Source: Paenibacillus alkalitolerans
GTDB lineage: Bacteria > Bacillota > Bacilli > Paenibacillales > YIM-B00363
Assembly: GCF_016482785.1 (NCBI RefSeq)
Contig: NZ_JAEMXM010000015.1
Coordinates: 1-64,000 of the forward strand
Direction of reading: 5' to 3'
Length of the DNA stretch: 64,000 nucleotides
The position numbers and the translations under genes were made by a program. Positions 9,020-18,638 of this stretch are shown here, one piece after another. The notes below the pieces were generated by a model that was not told the origin of the DNA, did not search any database, and saw only the letters and a list, made by a program, of their open reading frames with translations. The stretch's first letter is position 1. The number at the start of each line of letters is the position of its first letter.

Positions 9020-9898
9020 ATGAACATCCGCAATTATTTTTTACCCCCGTTCGAAGAGCTCGACTTTTTCTGTTTTCCTCATTCCGTCGGGAGATTTACT
9101 CGCCCCAACTATATCCCCCCTAATAATCATGATGTCCACCGCGAAACAGGGGTAAGGGATTTCAGTTTGCATTTCGTAGTAGGCGGCAAGGGATATGTCG
9201 AGATGCACGATACGGTCTACACCGTAAAACAAGGGGATGCTTTTCTTCATCTGCCGAATCAGAGAATGCGCTACTATACTTCGGAAGATGACAGCTGGGA
9301 CATCTATTGGATACAATTTAACGGAAGGAAGCTAGCGGACTTCTTATTGGAGAGAGGCTTCCACGAATCGTCGGTTTGGTTTATGAAAGAGATCGGGATG
9401 TTGGAGCAATCGTTTCTTGATTTGATGGATGAGATTGAAAGAAACAATATTTCGCGTCCGGGCAAAATTTCCACTCTAACCTATTCAGTGCTTATTGAAT
9501 TTATGGGCAACGCCATTCCTTTCTCCAGCAGGAAGGGAAGGGAAAAAATCGACCGAATCATTCAGCTCCTTCCCGACATGCAGCAAAACTCGCATCTGCC
9601 CTTTGTCATGGAAGAGTGGGCGAATAAAGCGGAACTGACTCCGAATTATTTCAACAGTCTTTTCAAAAAGGTAACCAAGATGACTCCGCTTGCCTATATA
9701 ACGAAATGCAGGATTCAAACGAGCAAACAAATGCTGCTTGGCAGTCCGTCTTTGCCTATTAATAAAGTTGCGATGGCATCGGGTTATCCCAGCGCAAGTT
9801 ATTTCAACAAAGTATTTATGGAGTTGGAAGGCATCACGCCAAGCGAGTTTCGAAAGAATCATCTGTATGAAAAAATCACTGTTCCTACGGACGTATGA
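9020..9898 (+). CDS. AraC family transcriptional regulator
   Basis: 292 residues. The N-terminal half is an AraC-type cupin sugar-sensing domain (FVVGGKGYVEMHDTVYTVKQ, then GDAFLHLPNQ, about residues 45-95). The C-terminal 100 residues carry two helix-turn-helix motifs, with the signature KMTPLAYITKCRIQTSKQML and VAMASGYPSASYFNKVF. It probably activates the divergent GH2-GH95 genes in response to a sugar; the 141-bp AT-rich gap to GH2 holds both promoters but no clear operator. GGAG lies 10 bp before the start. Its stop is 10 bp from the end of the convergent 957-residue gene. Confidence 0.9.
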   Translation: MNIRNYFLPPFEELDFFCFPHSVGRFTRPNYIPPNNHDVHRETGVRDFSLHFVVGGKGYVEMHDTVYTVKQGDAFLHLPNQRMRYYTSEDDSWDIYWIQFNGRKLADFLLERGFHESSVWFMKEIGMLEQSFLDLMDEIERNNISRPGKISTLTYSVLIEFMGNAIPFSSRKGREKIDRIIQLLPDMQQNSHLPFVMEEWANKAELTPNYFNSLFKKVTKMTPLAYITKCRIQTSKQMLLGSPSLPINKVAMASGYPSASYFNKVFMELEGITPSEFRKNHLYEKITVPTDV

Positions 9899-9907
9899 TC
9901 CAGTAGT

Positions 9908-12781
9908 TCAAAGGCTGCGATACTTTTTTAGCAGTTTTACATCTCTATATACATGATCCCAACGATCATGCTTAACATCCAACACGACCGGTCCATCACA
10001 TACTTCATTGAAAATATCCGCGAGATCCTGTTGTTTTTTATATGTTGCAAGGGGTGAATGAATACTCCAGAGCCGTCCGGCGATATCCCATTCAGGCGCT
10101 GCAACCAGCCACATTCCAACATGCGCTTTAATGCCTTTCAAAACTTCCGCAGCAGGTCTGCGGGCCGCCAGGGCAAGAGCGATGCTTGCCGCCAATGTAA
10201 GATTAGGTTTTGCCACACATTGAATGAAATGACATAGGGCATCGGGCGTCATATCATGAAAGTTGGAAGTGCCGCTTTCCGGATTCAGATTTACTGCGTT
10301 CGGATCTGCATATTGGGTCCTAAGGTATAGAGTAATTCCCTCTTTCCCTGCTATATCACATAACCGTTGAAGTGTGGCAATGAAAGATTCGCCGGTTTGC
10401 TTCGTTGTAAAATTATTCTCAGTGGCCCGATGCAGACATAAGATTAAATCTCTCGCCCCTAACAATGGCATTTTAGCGATTACGTCCTCAATGACCGCCA
10501 TACTTTTCCCATATTCTTCGTCATCATTGTTTACTAGCCGTAAATCCGGGTAAAGATTGATGCCTGAAGACAGATCGACGATTATATTTAGCCCTTGCCG
10601 GCGAATCCATTGTCCTTCGGATGCAAGCCAATGTCTTTCGCTTCTATGGAGATATTGCCAATCAACAACCATGCTGTCGAAATGGTCAAAGAAAGTTGGT
10701 CTTGTAAGGATTTCTTTCTTGATGGAGTAAGTATCGCCAAGAGTCATCGCACGGTTCTTCTGTTTGGCAATAGGTATAATATGAGGAATTTCCTCAACGC
10801 CCTCCTCTGCCACTTCAACGGCAAATATACGTACGTCCCCTCCGGCAATTTTCTCGCCGTTACTTGCGCCCGTATCTTGATTCTCCAATCCCTCGGGCAT
10901 GTAACCTTCGCATTCTTTGTCCGACCGGTCGATTGCCAGCTCCTGTACCGATTTGACTTGACCTATACGGGAAACGATCTTGTAAGGTCTTTCTTCCCAA
11001 GTATTATTGCATATTCCAAGGGTATATTGTCCTTTGCCTTTACGGCATACGATAAGGCTTAGGTCTTCACCAACCTCAAATAGTACCTGTGATCTAAAGA
11101 TATGGTCCAGAACAACTCTCACATGCTTGAGAAGCGGATACGGTCTGGGAAGAGGACGGTCAATCTCGCATCGTATGGGGGTTTCCACTCCAGCTTCCCG
11201 GCTGATCCCATTAGGGCTTGCGAATAATGTTACGGTTCCTTTGCCATAAGCAAACCTGCAGACAGCCGGCATATCTCCGCATCTGGAAATGATGTCCGCA
11301 TTGTCGGGCAGTCGCAAAGAATACAATTCAAAAGCGTAGTCTTCCGTCATATGTTCATCAAAAACATGCACGGTTGTTCCGGTTTCATAGCTGCTCTTTG
11401 CGGCTCCAACACGAACCCTGGCAAATCCATCCGGGAATTTCGCCACGGTTTCGGCAAAAAGCACCAAGTGTCCGCCTTGTCGGACATAATGTTCAAGTTT
11501 ATCCGAAACTTCTGCGTCTTGGGACAATCCTCCGGCAACGACGAGTACAGGATATCGATCGATCAGCCGCTGCTCCGCATCGCATAACAGGCAATCTACC
11601 GTATCGCCGTAAGGGGTTGGAGAAATAAATCCCGACTCATCATGAAAAAAGGACGAATTCCGATATCCGGGATAGAACATGTCCAAAATATGATCGGTAA
11701 CATAATCGTGTGCTTCATAGGGCCTGTTGCCCCATACGCGGTAAAGCTGAAAATTGTAGTTCGGGAACGTCCATCCGGAATAAAAATCATTCATGATTGC
11801 CACTTGCGTAAGCATAACGCCTGGTTGCCCATGGTCAGCCAACCACCTGCGGGCCGACTGTTGAATAACTCCAATGGGTGACAGGCGTTCTCCTTCGAAC
11901 CACCCGCTCTCAAACCCCACCAGAACACAGTTGTAAAGTATGTGACTGTATAGAAGCCGCTTCAGAAGACTCAAGCTTGTCCCTTTCGTTGGGCCGTGAT
12001 CGTCGGCATTGGCCTCTTCATTGGCTCTGATGCCATAAGTCTTATATCCCCACCGGTTATAAACAGAAGCATTACCGAACCATGGTACGCCATATTGCTT
12101 TCCGGCTCCTCGCAGATAGGCATAAAATACTTGGCCGTTCGGGTGCATTTGAGCGGTTTCCGCTCCAATCAGCGTATAACCGCCCTCTTTTACTTCATAA
12201 TGTCCAAGAGTAATCGCGAGCAGCGTTACCATCTTATTCCCCAGTTGATCGCATATATTTTGTATATGTTTCCGGAAATTCAGGTATTGTTCCATTCGGT
12301 TTGCGGAAGGATGGACCATCTGCGAAACATAGGCAAGAACATATCTTCCGTCCTGTTCACCTACATCCATTCCAAGCCATCGTTCTCCTAATTTTTCTTC
12401 AAAACATTCAAACACGTTCTTATTTGGTTTAAATTGCTTCCAGTATCCCCCTTCCCCGGATCCCGGAACATATCCCCAAATATCGAACAGAAATATTTCT
12501 CTTTCCCGGAGTTCGTCAACCACTTCATTTACATTCTCTGCAAACAAGAAAGGATACGACGGCCAAATGACATCGCATAAACCATGTTTGTCAATATATT
12601 TTTCTAAAGACTTTTGGTAATCAATGATCTTTCCTTCTTCGATTTTAAACCCGCGCAGTGCGACAAAGCGTGTACGATTGTTAAATAAATCCCAGCCCGG
12701 CGGTTTTACGGGGTGCCTCTCGTAGTGAAGATACTCTTTAGGATTCAAAAGATGTGAATATACTTTTATTTTCATCTCCAT
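9908..12781 (-). CDS. Large cytoplasmic protein of unknown function: GH-like, GATase-like and isomerase-like parts
   Basis: 957 residues, no signal peptide or membrane segment. Three parts can be seen. Residues 1 to about 370 resemble a glycosidase-type TIM barrel (GLCDVIWPSYPFLF, IFLFDIWGYVPGSGEGG). About 380-560 hold a class I glutamine-amidotransferase-like fold of the kind used as a trimerisation domain in GH42 enzymes (YPVLVVAGGLS, RQGGHLVLFAE). The last 250 residues resemble a sugar-phosphate isomerase/epimerase barrel (DLILCLHRATE, ITLYLRTQYADPN, GPVVLDVKHDRW). No catalytic residues can be assigned with confidence. It follows the solute-binding protein gene in the same direction with a hairpin between them, so it belongs to the uptake locus. 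Confidence 0.6.
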   Translation of the reverse strand: MEMKIKVYSHLLNPKEYLHYERHPVKPPGWDLFNNRTRFVALRGFKIEEGKIIDYQKSLEKYIDKHGLCDVIWPSYPFLFAENVNEVVDELREREIFLFDIWGYVPGSGEGGYWKQFKPNKNVFECFEEKLGERWLGMDVGEQDGRYVLAYVSQMVHPSANRMEQYLNFRKHIQNICDQLGNKMVTLLAITLGHYEVKEGGYTLIGAETAQMHPNGQVFYAYLRGAGKQYGVPWFGNASVYNRWGYKTYGIRANEEANADDHGPTKGTSLSLLKRLLYSHILYNCVLVGFESGWFEGERLSPIGVIQQSARRWLADHGQPGVMLTQVAIMNDFYSGWTFPNYNFQLYRVWGNRPYEAHDYVTDHILDMFYPGYRNSSFFHDESGFISPTPYGDTVDCLLCDAEQRLIDRYPVLVVAGGLSQDAEVSDKLEHYVRQGGHLVLFAETVAKFPDGFARVRVGAAKSSYETGTTVHVFDEHMTEDYAFELYSLRLPDNADIISRCGDMPAVCRFAYGKGTVTLFASPNGISREAGVETPIRCEIDRPLPRPYPLLKHVRVVLDHIFRSQVLFEVGEDLSLIVCRKGKGQYTLGICNNTWEERPYKIVSRIGQVKSVQELAIDRSDKECEGYMPEGLENQDTGASNGEKIAGGDVRIFAVEVAEEGVEEIPHIIPIAKQKNRAMTLGDTYSIKKEILTRPTFFDHFDSMVVDWQYLHRSERHWLASEGQWIRRQGLNIIVDLSSGINLYPDLRLVNNDDEEYGKSMAVIEDVIAKMPLLGARDLILCLHRATENNFTTKQTGESFIATLQRLCDIAGKEGITLYLRTQYADPNAVNLNPESGTSNFHDMTPDALCHFIQCVAKPNLTLAASIALALAARRPAAEVLKGIKAHVGMWLVAAPEWDIAGRLWSIHSPLATYKKQQDLADIFNEVCDGPVVLDVKHDRWDHVYRDVKLLKKYRSL

Positions 12782-12816
12782 ATCCTTCCTTGCCCTTTGG
12801 CTTGTTCAAAAGTTCA

Positions 12817-12844
12817 GCCGGGTAACAGTGTAACATCACCCGGC
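12817..12844 (-). terminator. Hairpin between the solute-binding protein gene and the 957-residue gene
   Basis: GCCGGGT/ACCCGGC, a 7-bp stem with a 14-nt loop, is followed on the minus strand by CTGAACTTTTG. It starts 22 bp after the stop of the upstream gene. The tail is weak, so partial termination or mRNA stabilisation after a highly expressed binding-protein gene is more likely than full termination. Confidence 0.45.
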
Positions 12845-12866
12845 CGACTGTAAGAATTATAGAATA

Positions 12867-14354
12867 TTATTTCTTCAATGCTTCATCTGGCGAGAAAGGG
12901 GTAGTGATCTGCTTGATTTTCTCTTCAGTAGGTTGATAGATCTCATCCGCAAGGGTTGACCATGGTGTAGTCCAATATTTAGGCGTCTCGCCTTCTTCAT
13001 TGAATTTAATGCCTACAAACCAACTTGTAATCAGTTTTGATGGAAGTTCTTGTGGAATGGAATATATAGCTTCCGCCGCTTCTTTGGTTCCGATACCAAA
13101 CCCCATTAAATCTTGAACTGCCGCTTCTTTCGGATCTTTCGGCCTGTCGGGAGATACATTCAGTTTATCGTCATAAAACTTGGCGGTTATAAAAGCACCT
13201 GCGCCCTCTGGATTTTTGGCATTTTTCAAGACCCAATAGTGGTCGGCCAGGGCTGCCTGATACTGTTTATCCGCCTTTGGATACTTGGGATAAGGAACTA
13301 CTCCCAATCCATCCGTCTTCCACATATCCTTGAAATGTACCCAGCCTTTCCAATCATTCGCATAGGTCATTGCCACTTTGCCGGCAGGGAAAGTTTCTTC
13401 ATAGTTCTCTGTGCTAATAACGTTGGCGCCCTTCTCGCCAAGGCTGTAAAGGAAGTCCATTGCATCTTTAATCGCAGGACTTTTAAGGTTATTGACAAAT
13501 TTGCCATTTTCGTAATTGACAAAGTCTTCTCCGGTTGAGATCACCGTTGCGGTTACAAAATCATTGCTTATACCTAATCCATAAACGTCGACTACGCCAT
13601 CTTTATCATGATCTTGGGTCAATGTGACTGCATACTCCTTTAACGCATCCCAGGTCCATTGTCCCTTGGCCTGCAAGCTCATAGGATCTTCAAGCCCTGC
13701 TTCTTCAACCATTCGTTTATTGTAGAACATGACTCCAAGGTTATGAAACTTTGCCGTCAGATTGTAGAGTTGATTATCCCATCTCATAAAATCGTTGCTT
13801 GACCTTGAATCGTTCCAAATCGGATTATCGTAAGTTATATACGGATCCCAGGGCTGAACAATATCACGCATGATAAACGACGGGAAAGAAACGCTGTGAG
13901 CAAGTATCAAGTCCGGAGCGTCGCCGGAAGCAATTAAAGCAAACAGTCCGTCATAATAGTCGCCTTTAGATTGAACAACTTCCAATTCCCCGCCGTATAC
14001 TTCTTTGAACCTGTTTTTTACCCATGGGTTTGCGGGATCTTCTTGGGCGCCAAATTTATCTCCCCAGAAATACATCTTTACTTTCTTATTTTTCAACGTA
14101 AACTGAGGCATCATTTCCTCGGTAATGACAGCGGCTCCGGCATTATCGGACCCGGAATTACTTTGCTCGGTATTATCTTGCTTTGCGTCGCTATCCTGAT
14201 TTGTATTATCGACAGTACCTTCAGTGGTATTTTCGCTGCTGCTATTCGTCGGATTTTCGCCTTCAGCATTATTGCCGGAAGAACTGCTGCAAGCTGTAAA
14301 TACAGTTATCGCCATAACAAGAAGTGCCAGTAACGCGATACTCGATCTTTTCAT
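12867..14354 (-). CDS. Sugar ABC transporter solute-binding lipoprotein (family 1)
   Basis: A 495-residue exported binding protein. The signal peptide SIALLALLVMAITVFTAC ends at a lipobox, so Cys would be lipidated. A Ser/Asn/Glu-rich linker leads into a family 1 binding fold (KVKMYFWGDKFGAQ; NDFMRWDNQLYNLT; FPAGKVAMTYANDW). It would deliver an oligosaccharide to a CUT1 permease pair. GGGATGG five bases before ATG 14354 sets the start; an ATG nine bases earlier abuts the SD and is unlikely. It is the last transporter gene of the block, and the nearest permease pair is at 14505-16435. No ATPase gene is nearby, so a shared MsmX-like ATPase is expected. Confidence 0.88.
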   Translation of the reverse strand: MKRSSIALLALLVMAITVFTACSSSSGNNAEGENPTNSSSENTTEGTVDNTNQDSDAKQDNTEQSNSGSDNAGAAVITEEMMPQFTLKNKKVKMYFWGDKFGAQEDPANPWVKNRFKEVYGGELEVVQSKGDYYDGLFALIASGDAPDLILAHSVSFPSFIMRDIVQPWDPYITYDNPIWNDSRSSNDFMRWDNQLYNLTAKFHNLGVMFYNKRMVEEAGLEDPMSLQAKGQWTWDALKEYAVTLTQDHDKDGVVDVYGLGISNDFVTATVISTGEDFVNYENGKFVNNLKSPAIKDAMDFLYSLGEKGANVISTENYEETFPAGKVAMTYANDWKGWVHFKDMWKTDGLGVVPYPKYPKADKQYQAALADHYWVLKNAKNPEGAGAFITAKFYDDKLNVSPDRPKDPKEAAVQDLMGFGIGTKEAAEAIYSIPQELPSKLITSWFVGIKFNEEGETPKYWTTPWSTLADEIYQPTEEKIKQITTPFSPDEALKK

Positions 14355-14393
14355 TGTAACCATCCCTTCATTAATTTCCCTTGATTTTTCTAG

Positions 14394-14435
14394 CTAAAAA
14401 CGATGCAATGCAAAGAAATGATGAAGTATTTTCAT
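14394..14435 (-). CDS. Possible 13-residue leader peptide
   Basis: MKILHHFFALHRF is preceded by a near-perfect GGGAGGTGAG, stronger than the site of the next gene. It lies in the 150-bp gap between permease and binding-protein genes, next to a small hairpin GGCGCTTGCGCC near 14490. It could be a translated leader that keeps ribosomes on the mRNA before the binding-protein gene, or chance. No homology can be claimed. Confidence 0.25.
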   Translation of the reverse strand: MKILHHFFALHRF

Positions 14436-14504
14436 TTCTCACCTCCCGATGCGATAAAGCATGCTGATCGGCTTATGGCCTATCTTTAAAGGCGCAAGCG
14501 CCAA

Positions 14505-15527
14505 TTAGCCAACAATTCCGGACCTCTCAATACTTTCCGTAAAGTATTTTTGCAAAGACACATAAATAATAAGTAAAGGCAGAATGCCTAGAATTACCCC
14601 GGATTGCATCAACACGATTCCCTCGTAAGGATTGACCTGTTTCTCGTACTGCAAGATATATCCGATTCTTTGCGTGAGCAAGTGCAACTGATACATCACG
14701 GTTTTTGCGTTTGCCAGATACGTAGAGGTGTACACAAAGTCATTCCAATACCAAACGATAGAAAATAAGAAGCTTGTCAAAAATGCAGGACCAGCATTGG
14801 GGACCATCACCTTGAAATATGTCTTCAGTTGGCTGCAACCATCAATATAGGCCGCCTCTTCCAGGTCCTTGGGCATTCCTCTGAAAAACTGACGAAAGAT
14901 AAAGATAAACAATCCCGAACGCAGCCCCATGCCAAACATGGCGGGCAAGTAAAACGACCAGTTGCTGTTGATTAAATTAAAGCTGACATCATGACCGGTA
15001 AAGAACCCGACCAGTTTACCGATACCAAATAAATCAAAATACCTGAAATTAATAAAATTAGGGATAATGATAGTTTGTGGAGGTACTATGATCGTGAGTA
15101 TTACAAGTGAAAATACCAAACCTTTTCCCCTAAAGTTATATCGAGCCAAACCGTAGCCTATCAATGAACATACAATTAATTGAATGATTGTCGTAATCAA
15201 ATTCAGCTTCACTGAATTCAACAGCGCTTGACCATAATCCAGATATTTCATCGTCTCCATCAAATTATCCAGAGTAAGCGATCTAGGCACATAAATCACC
15301 AAGGGGTCATATAGTTCATGTACAGGCCTGAAGGCTACACTGACTGAATACATCAGCGGATAGAGGATGATAACGCTTAATCCGAACAGCAGAAATGTCC
15401 TGTACATCTTCCATATGGCTAATACCGTCTTATTTGCAATTTTCCGCTTATTGATCGGGATCTGTTTGCCGTTGTTCAAGCCCCGTTGTAACTTGAAGGA
15501 ATCCATTTTCAATATACTCTTCAACAT
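14505..15527 (-). CDS. Carbohydrate ABC transporter permease, MalG type
   Basis: 340 residues with about six membrane segments, the first at TFLLFGLSVIILYPLMYSVS after a long basic N-terminus. The EAA loop that docks the ATPase is EEAAYIDGCSQLKTYFKVMV near residue 240. It pairs with the MalF-type permease just upstream (stop and start about 8 bp apart) to form one CUT1 channel. Together with the binding protein at 12867 this is the second of two importer modules in the block. GGAGGGATC lies directly before ATG 15527. Confidence 0.9.
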   Translation of the reverse strand: MLKSILKMDSFKLQRGLNNGKQIPINKRKIANKTVLAIWKMYRTFLLFGLSVIILYPLMYSVSVAFRPVHELYDPLVIYVPRSLTLDNLMETMKYLDYGQALLNSVKLNLITTIIQLIVCSLIGYGLARYNFRGKGLVFSLVILTIIVPPQTIIIPNFINFRYFDLFGIGKLVGFFTGHDVSFNLINSNWSFYLPAMFGMGLRSGLFIFIFRQFFRGMPKDLEEAAYIDGCSQLKTYFKVMVPNAGPAFLTSFLFSIVWYWNDFVYTSTYLANAKTVMYQLHLLTQRIGYILQYEKQVNPYEGIVLMQSGVILGILPLLIIYVSLQKYFTESIERSGIVG

Positions 15528-15535
15528 GATCCCTC

Positions 15536-16435
15536 CTAGTTTTCAACGTAAATGATGCGTTTATTTATGAGCATGTATATAACGCCTACAATCACTGAAA
15601 CGATAAGCAGATAAATCCATGACAGTCCGGCGCCATACTCAATCCTCATCTGGCTTACTTGATCCGCAATCATCTGGATTACCGGATTCGCATTATTTGT
15701 AAAATTATCAACAATGGTATAAATGATATTCATCAAAATAATTGGCGATATTAAAGGAAACGTTATCTTCCAGAACCTCTCCCATGCCGTTGCGCCCTCT
15801 ACAATCGAACATTCATAAAGTGTGGAAGGTATGGTCTGCAGCCCTGCCAGAAACAACAGAATTTGTACTCCCGAGCTCCAGGTAAGATTAAACAAATCAT
15901 TGATAAAAGGTACGATCAGAATGCTAATATTTACGGGAAGTCCAATGTCTATTAGCAGCCCCACAACATTAAGATTGGAAAACAACCCCTCTGTTCTTTC
16001 TCCGCTCATAATCATTTGCGCCAGGTAATCGCCTTTGATAATGTTGATCACAACACCGCTTATAATAATCACGGGCAGAAAAAATATGGCTCTTGCAATC
16101 ACTCTTCCCCTAAAATTCTGATTGAGAATAATTGCAATAAAGAGACTTAATATGATGATAATCGGAACCTGATAGAGCATTGTCCGAATGGATGCAACGA
16201 TCGTTCTTATATACTGAGGGTCGCTGAATAAAGCTTCCCTAAAGTTTTTCAAACCGGTATAATACACAACCACTCCATCTTCTTCCAACTTCAAGGTACT
16301 AAATGCGTATAAGATAGATTGAACAAGCGGTTTTGCAAAGAAAAGCAGAAAGCCGATTAAGAAGGGTAACACAAAGATAAATCCCGATAGTTCCTTTCTG
16401 CGGGTGTATGTCAATTTAAGAATACTGCCCCTCAT
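15536..16435 (-). CDS. Carbohydrate ABC transporter permease, MalF type
   Basis: 299 residues, six predicted membrane segments (FIFVLPFLIGFLLFF first), EAA loop around YECSIVEGATAWERFWKITF. It forms a heterodimer with the MalG-type permease downstream. A longer frame reaches 16459, but the SD GAAGGGAGTG sits before ATG 16435, just one base beyond the DUF5696 stop codon at 16437, so the shorter form is preferred and translation is probably coupled. Confidence 0.88.
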   Translation of the reverse strand: MRGSILKLTYTRRKELSGFIFVLPFLIGFLLFFAKPLVQSILYAFSTLKLEEDGVVVYYTGLKNFREALFSDPQYIRTIVASIRTMLYQVPIIIILSLFIAIILNQNFRGRVIARAIFFLPVIIISGVVINIIKGDYLAQMIMSGERTEGLFSNLNVVGLLIDIGLPVNISILIVPFINDLFNLTWSSGVQILLFLAGLQTIPSTLYECSIVEGATAWERFWKITFPLISPIILMNIIYTIVDNFTNNANPVIQMIADQVSQMRIEYGAGLSWIYLLIVSVIVGVIYMLINKRIIYVEN

Positions 16436-16436
16436 T

Positions 16437-18617
16437 TCATTCACTCCCTTCAATAACAAGATAGCTGAGCGGTTTTATGGAAAATCCTTCATACAGGTAA
16501 GCCTCGTCCAAGTAATTTACAATTACCGATAACCCATTTTCATATCGTGTCACAAAAACCCCATCGGCGATCTTGCTGTGCGAATAAAGGCGGCTTCCTT
16601 TAACCTTCTCATAAACACTCTTCGCTTCCCGATATTGATTGATGATGTCTGTTTTCCAGGCATCAAAGTTCGAGCTATACAAACTGTCGAGCTCAGTATT
16701 TTTCAACATCGCCGGATTGCGGTTTATGAGAGAGTACTTTAACAGGCTGCCTGTCTCTATTGCCTTTAGAAACATTTTTGTCGGGCTCGCTTCCTGGTTT
16801 ATGGCCGGAACCGTGAAGTAGGCAAGTCCGCTTAAAGCAATCTGATAAAACGGCACAGACTCGTCAAAAATAAGAAATTGACTTGATTTCACCGGTGCGT
16901 TGTTTATATACCGGGCATACGGGAGGGAATATGCAAACCCCCCATTGATCATGATTGGTTTATTGCCCGAATGAATCTGTTTCAATGCGTCTTCAAATAA
17001 ATTTCTTGTCTCCTGCCGTCCTACCGGTTTTTTTCGATAGAAATCCGAATACAATTTGGAGCCGACATCTCCGACGCTGATCCCATAGATGTCTTGCTTG
17101 TTAAAGGAAGGCAGCAGCTTTGTAATCGTGTTGGCAAGTTTATTCGGCTTCAATAAATAGGATGTGGTTTTGCTTAAGTCTTTCTCATACGTCACCGGAT
17201 GATAAAAATATTGAGCCGAAAGCTCTTGAGATAAAGATCTGACGGCATCCCTTTTGATGCTATGCCCGTTTCCGTTCTTAGCAAAGCTTATAAGGGACAC
17301 GCTTCCAAAAAATTCAATATCGTTACTATCAAGATATTTTGTAAGCTTTTTCAATTCGTCCGATCCGCCAAGCTTGGACAGAGGCTCTATCTTGGCAGGA
17401 ATCTTATTGCTTAACTGATTTTCCTCCCAGTTGATATAGTTAACTACCATATCATGAACTTCGGATTCCTTAAGTTCCTTGACCATCCGGGCACTCTGAT
17501 TGTAAGTGGTCAGAGGCTCCGTTACATTAAACGGCAACCCTAAAATCGGTTTTGTTTTCAATACCGCACCATAGATGTCTAATATAATGGGACTCTTAGA
17601 ATCCTCAAGCGGCGTTGCGCCCATTTCTTCAGTCAAACAATCCCTGTATCGCCGCGCCATTCCGCTATAATCGCTTTCATTTCCGGAAAGGGGGTAGAAT
17701 TGTATCTCAATCCTGTCAACCGCCGGATCGGTTGTCTCGATTACCTTCTGCGAAACGGTGGAAGAAATATACTGTATATCCGTCGACCGTAACGTAAAGC
17801 TGCTATAAATATTGTTATAGGATGTTTCATACCCATTCGCCATTGCATTGATGCTGCCGATCGCATCCCCATCCTGAATAACGGCAAGAAAAGAATGATT
17901 TCCGTTTTTCAATCCATATACCGGCAAATATATATCGTTTTTATTTATTTTCATTGCATCGAAAACAAAGGCTTTATCGCGTCCGTATATCCTTTCATTG
18001 TACGAATACATGTATTTTCCATTATTGAAGTGAATCAAAGCTCCGGAACTATCAGGAACAAATAAATATCCTTCGTCATCAGGGCCGCCGGCCCCGAAAT
18101 ATGGCAATACATATACATCCAGTATTTTTTTACTCCCCTCCTCCCGGATGTCCTTTACGGGAATCGTAACCGACATATGGTCTTCGGCTATCACAATATC
18201 GAGAGGTATTGTGATTTTTTCCTCCGGAAAATGGAACACTTCTCTAATGCCATTCGGAATTTTCTGAACCTTAACGCTGCTGTGTTGACCGGTTTTATAC
18301 GCTTCGTTGCCAAGCTCTTGATCGATGATCTTGATGAATAACAGTGAGTTTAATTTCATTTTTGACAGGCCTTTGGAAATCTTGTCCGCGTCGCGGTCGA
18401 TGGGATTGCTCCACCATGTATAACCGGCGCCTTTATCCCTAAGCGCAAAATATCCGGTTGATCGATCGACATAAAGTTCAAGAGTATCTGTTTCTTCAAC
18501 CTTTTGATACGAAGGCGGCATTGCATCCTCGGCCATTGCATGAACCGGGAATACCGCAACTATTATTGTTAAAAGACATACCATCATCAGCAGGTGTAAC
18601 CTTTTCTTCAAATACAT
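16437..18617 (-). CDS. Exported DUF5696-type protein
   Basis: 726 residues with a Sec signal peptide (LHLLMMVCLLTIIVAVFPVHAMA) and no lipobox. The mature part reads as a beta-rich N-terminal region (LELYVDRSTGYFALRDKGAGY, YTWWSNPIDRDAD) followed by a TIM-barrel-like central part (DMVVNYINWEENQ, YGISVGDVGSKLYSD), the pattern of DUF5696 proteins that accompany sugar importers in Paenibacillus. Its job is unknown; a cell-surface glycan-binding or glycan-cleaving role fits its context between an NHL/Yip1 protein and permease genes. It is tightly spaced on both sides. Confidence 0.75.
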   Translation of the reverse strand: MYLKKRLHLLMMVCLLTIIVAVFPVHAMAEDAMPPSYQKVEETDTLELYVDRSTGYFALRDKGAGYTWWSNPIDRDADKISKGLSKMKLNSLLFIKIIDQELGNEAYKTGQHSSVKVQKIPNGIREVFHFPEEKITIPLDIVIAEDHMSVTIPVKDIREEGSKKILDVYVLPYFGAGGPDDEGYLFVPDSSGALIHFNNGKYMYSYNERIYGRDKAFVFDAMKINKNDIYLPVYGLKNGNHSFLAVIQDGDAIGSINAMANGYETSYNNIYSSFTLRSTDIQYISSTVSQKVIETTDPAVDRIEIQFYPLSGNESDYSGMARRYRDCLTEEMGATPLEDSKSPIILDIYGAVLKTKPILGLPFNVTEPLTTYNQSARMVKELKESEVHDMVVNYINWEENQLSNKIPAKIEPLSKLGGSDELKKLTKYLDSNDIEFFGSVSLISFAKNGNGHSIKRDAVRSLSQELSAQYFYHPVTYEKDLSKTTSYLLKPNKLANTITKLLPSFNKQDIYGISVGDVGSKLYSDFYRKKPVGRQETRNLFEDALKQIHSGNKPIMINGGFAYSLPYARYINNAPVKSSQFLIFDESVPFYQIALSGLAYFTVPAINQEASPTKMFLKAIETGSLLKYSLINRNPAMLKNTELDSLYSSNFDAWKTDIINQYREAKSVYEKVKGSRLYSHSKIADGVFVTRYENGLSVIVNYLDEAYLYEGFSIKPLSYLVIEGSE

Positions 18618-18638
18618 TGTAGGATGCCGACCTCCCCG

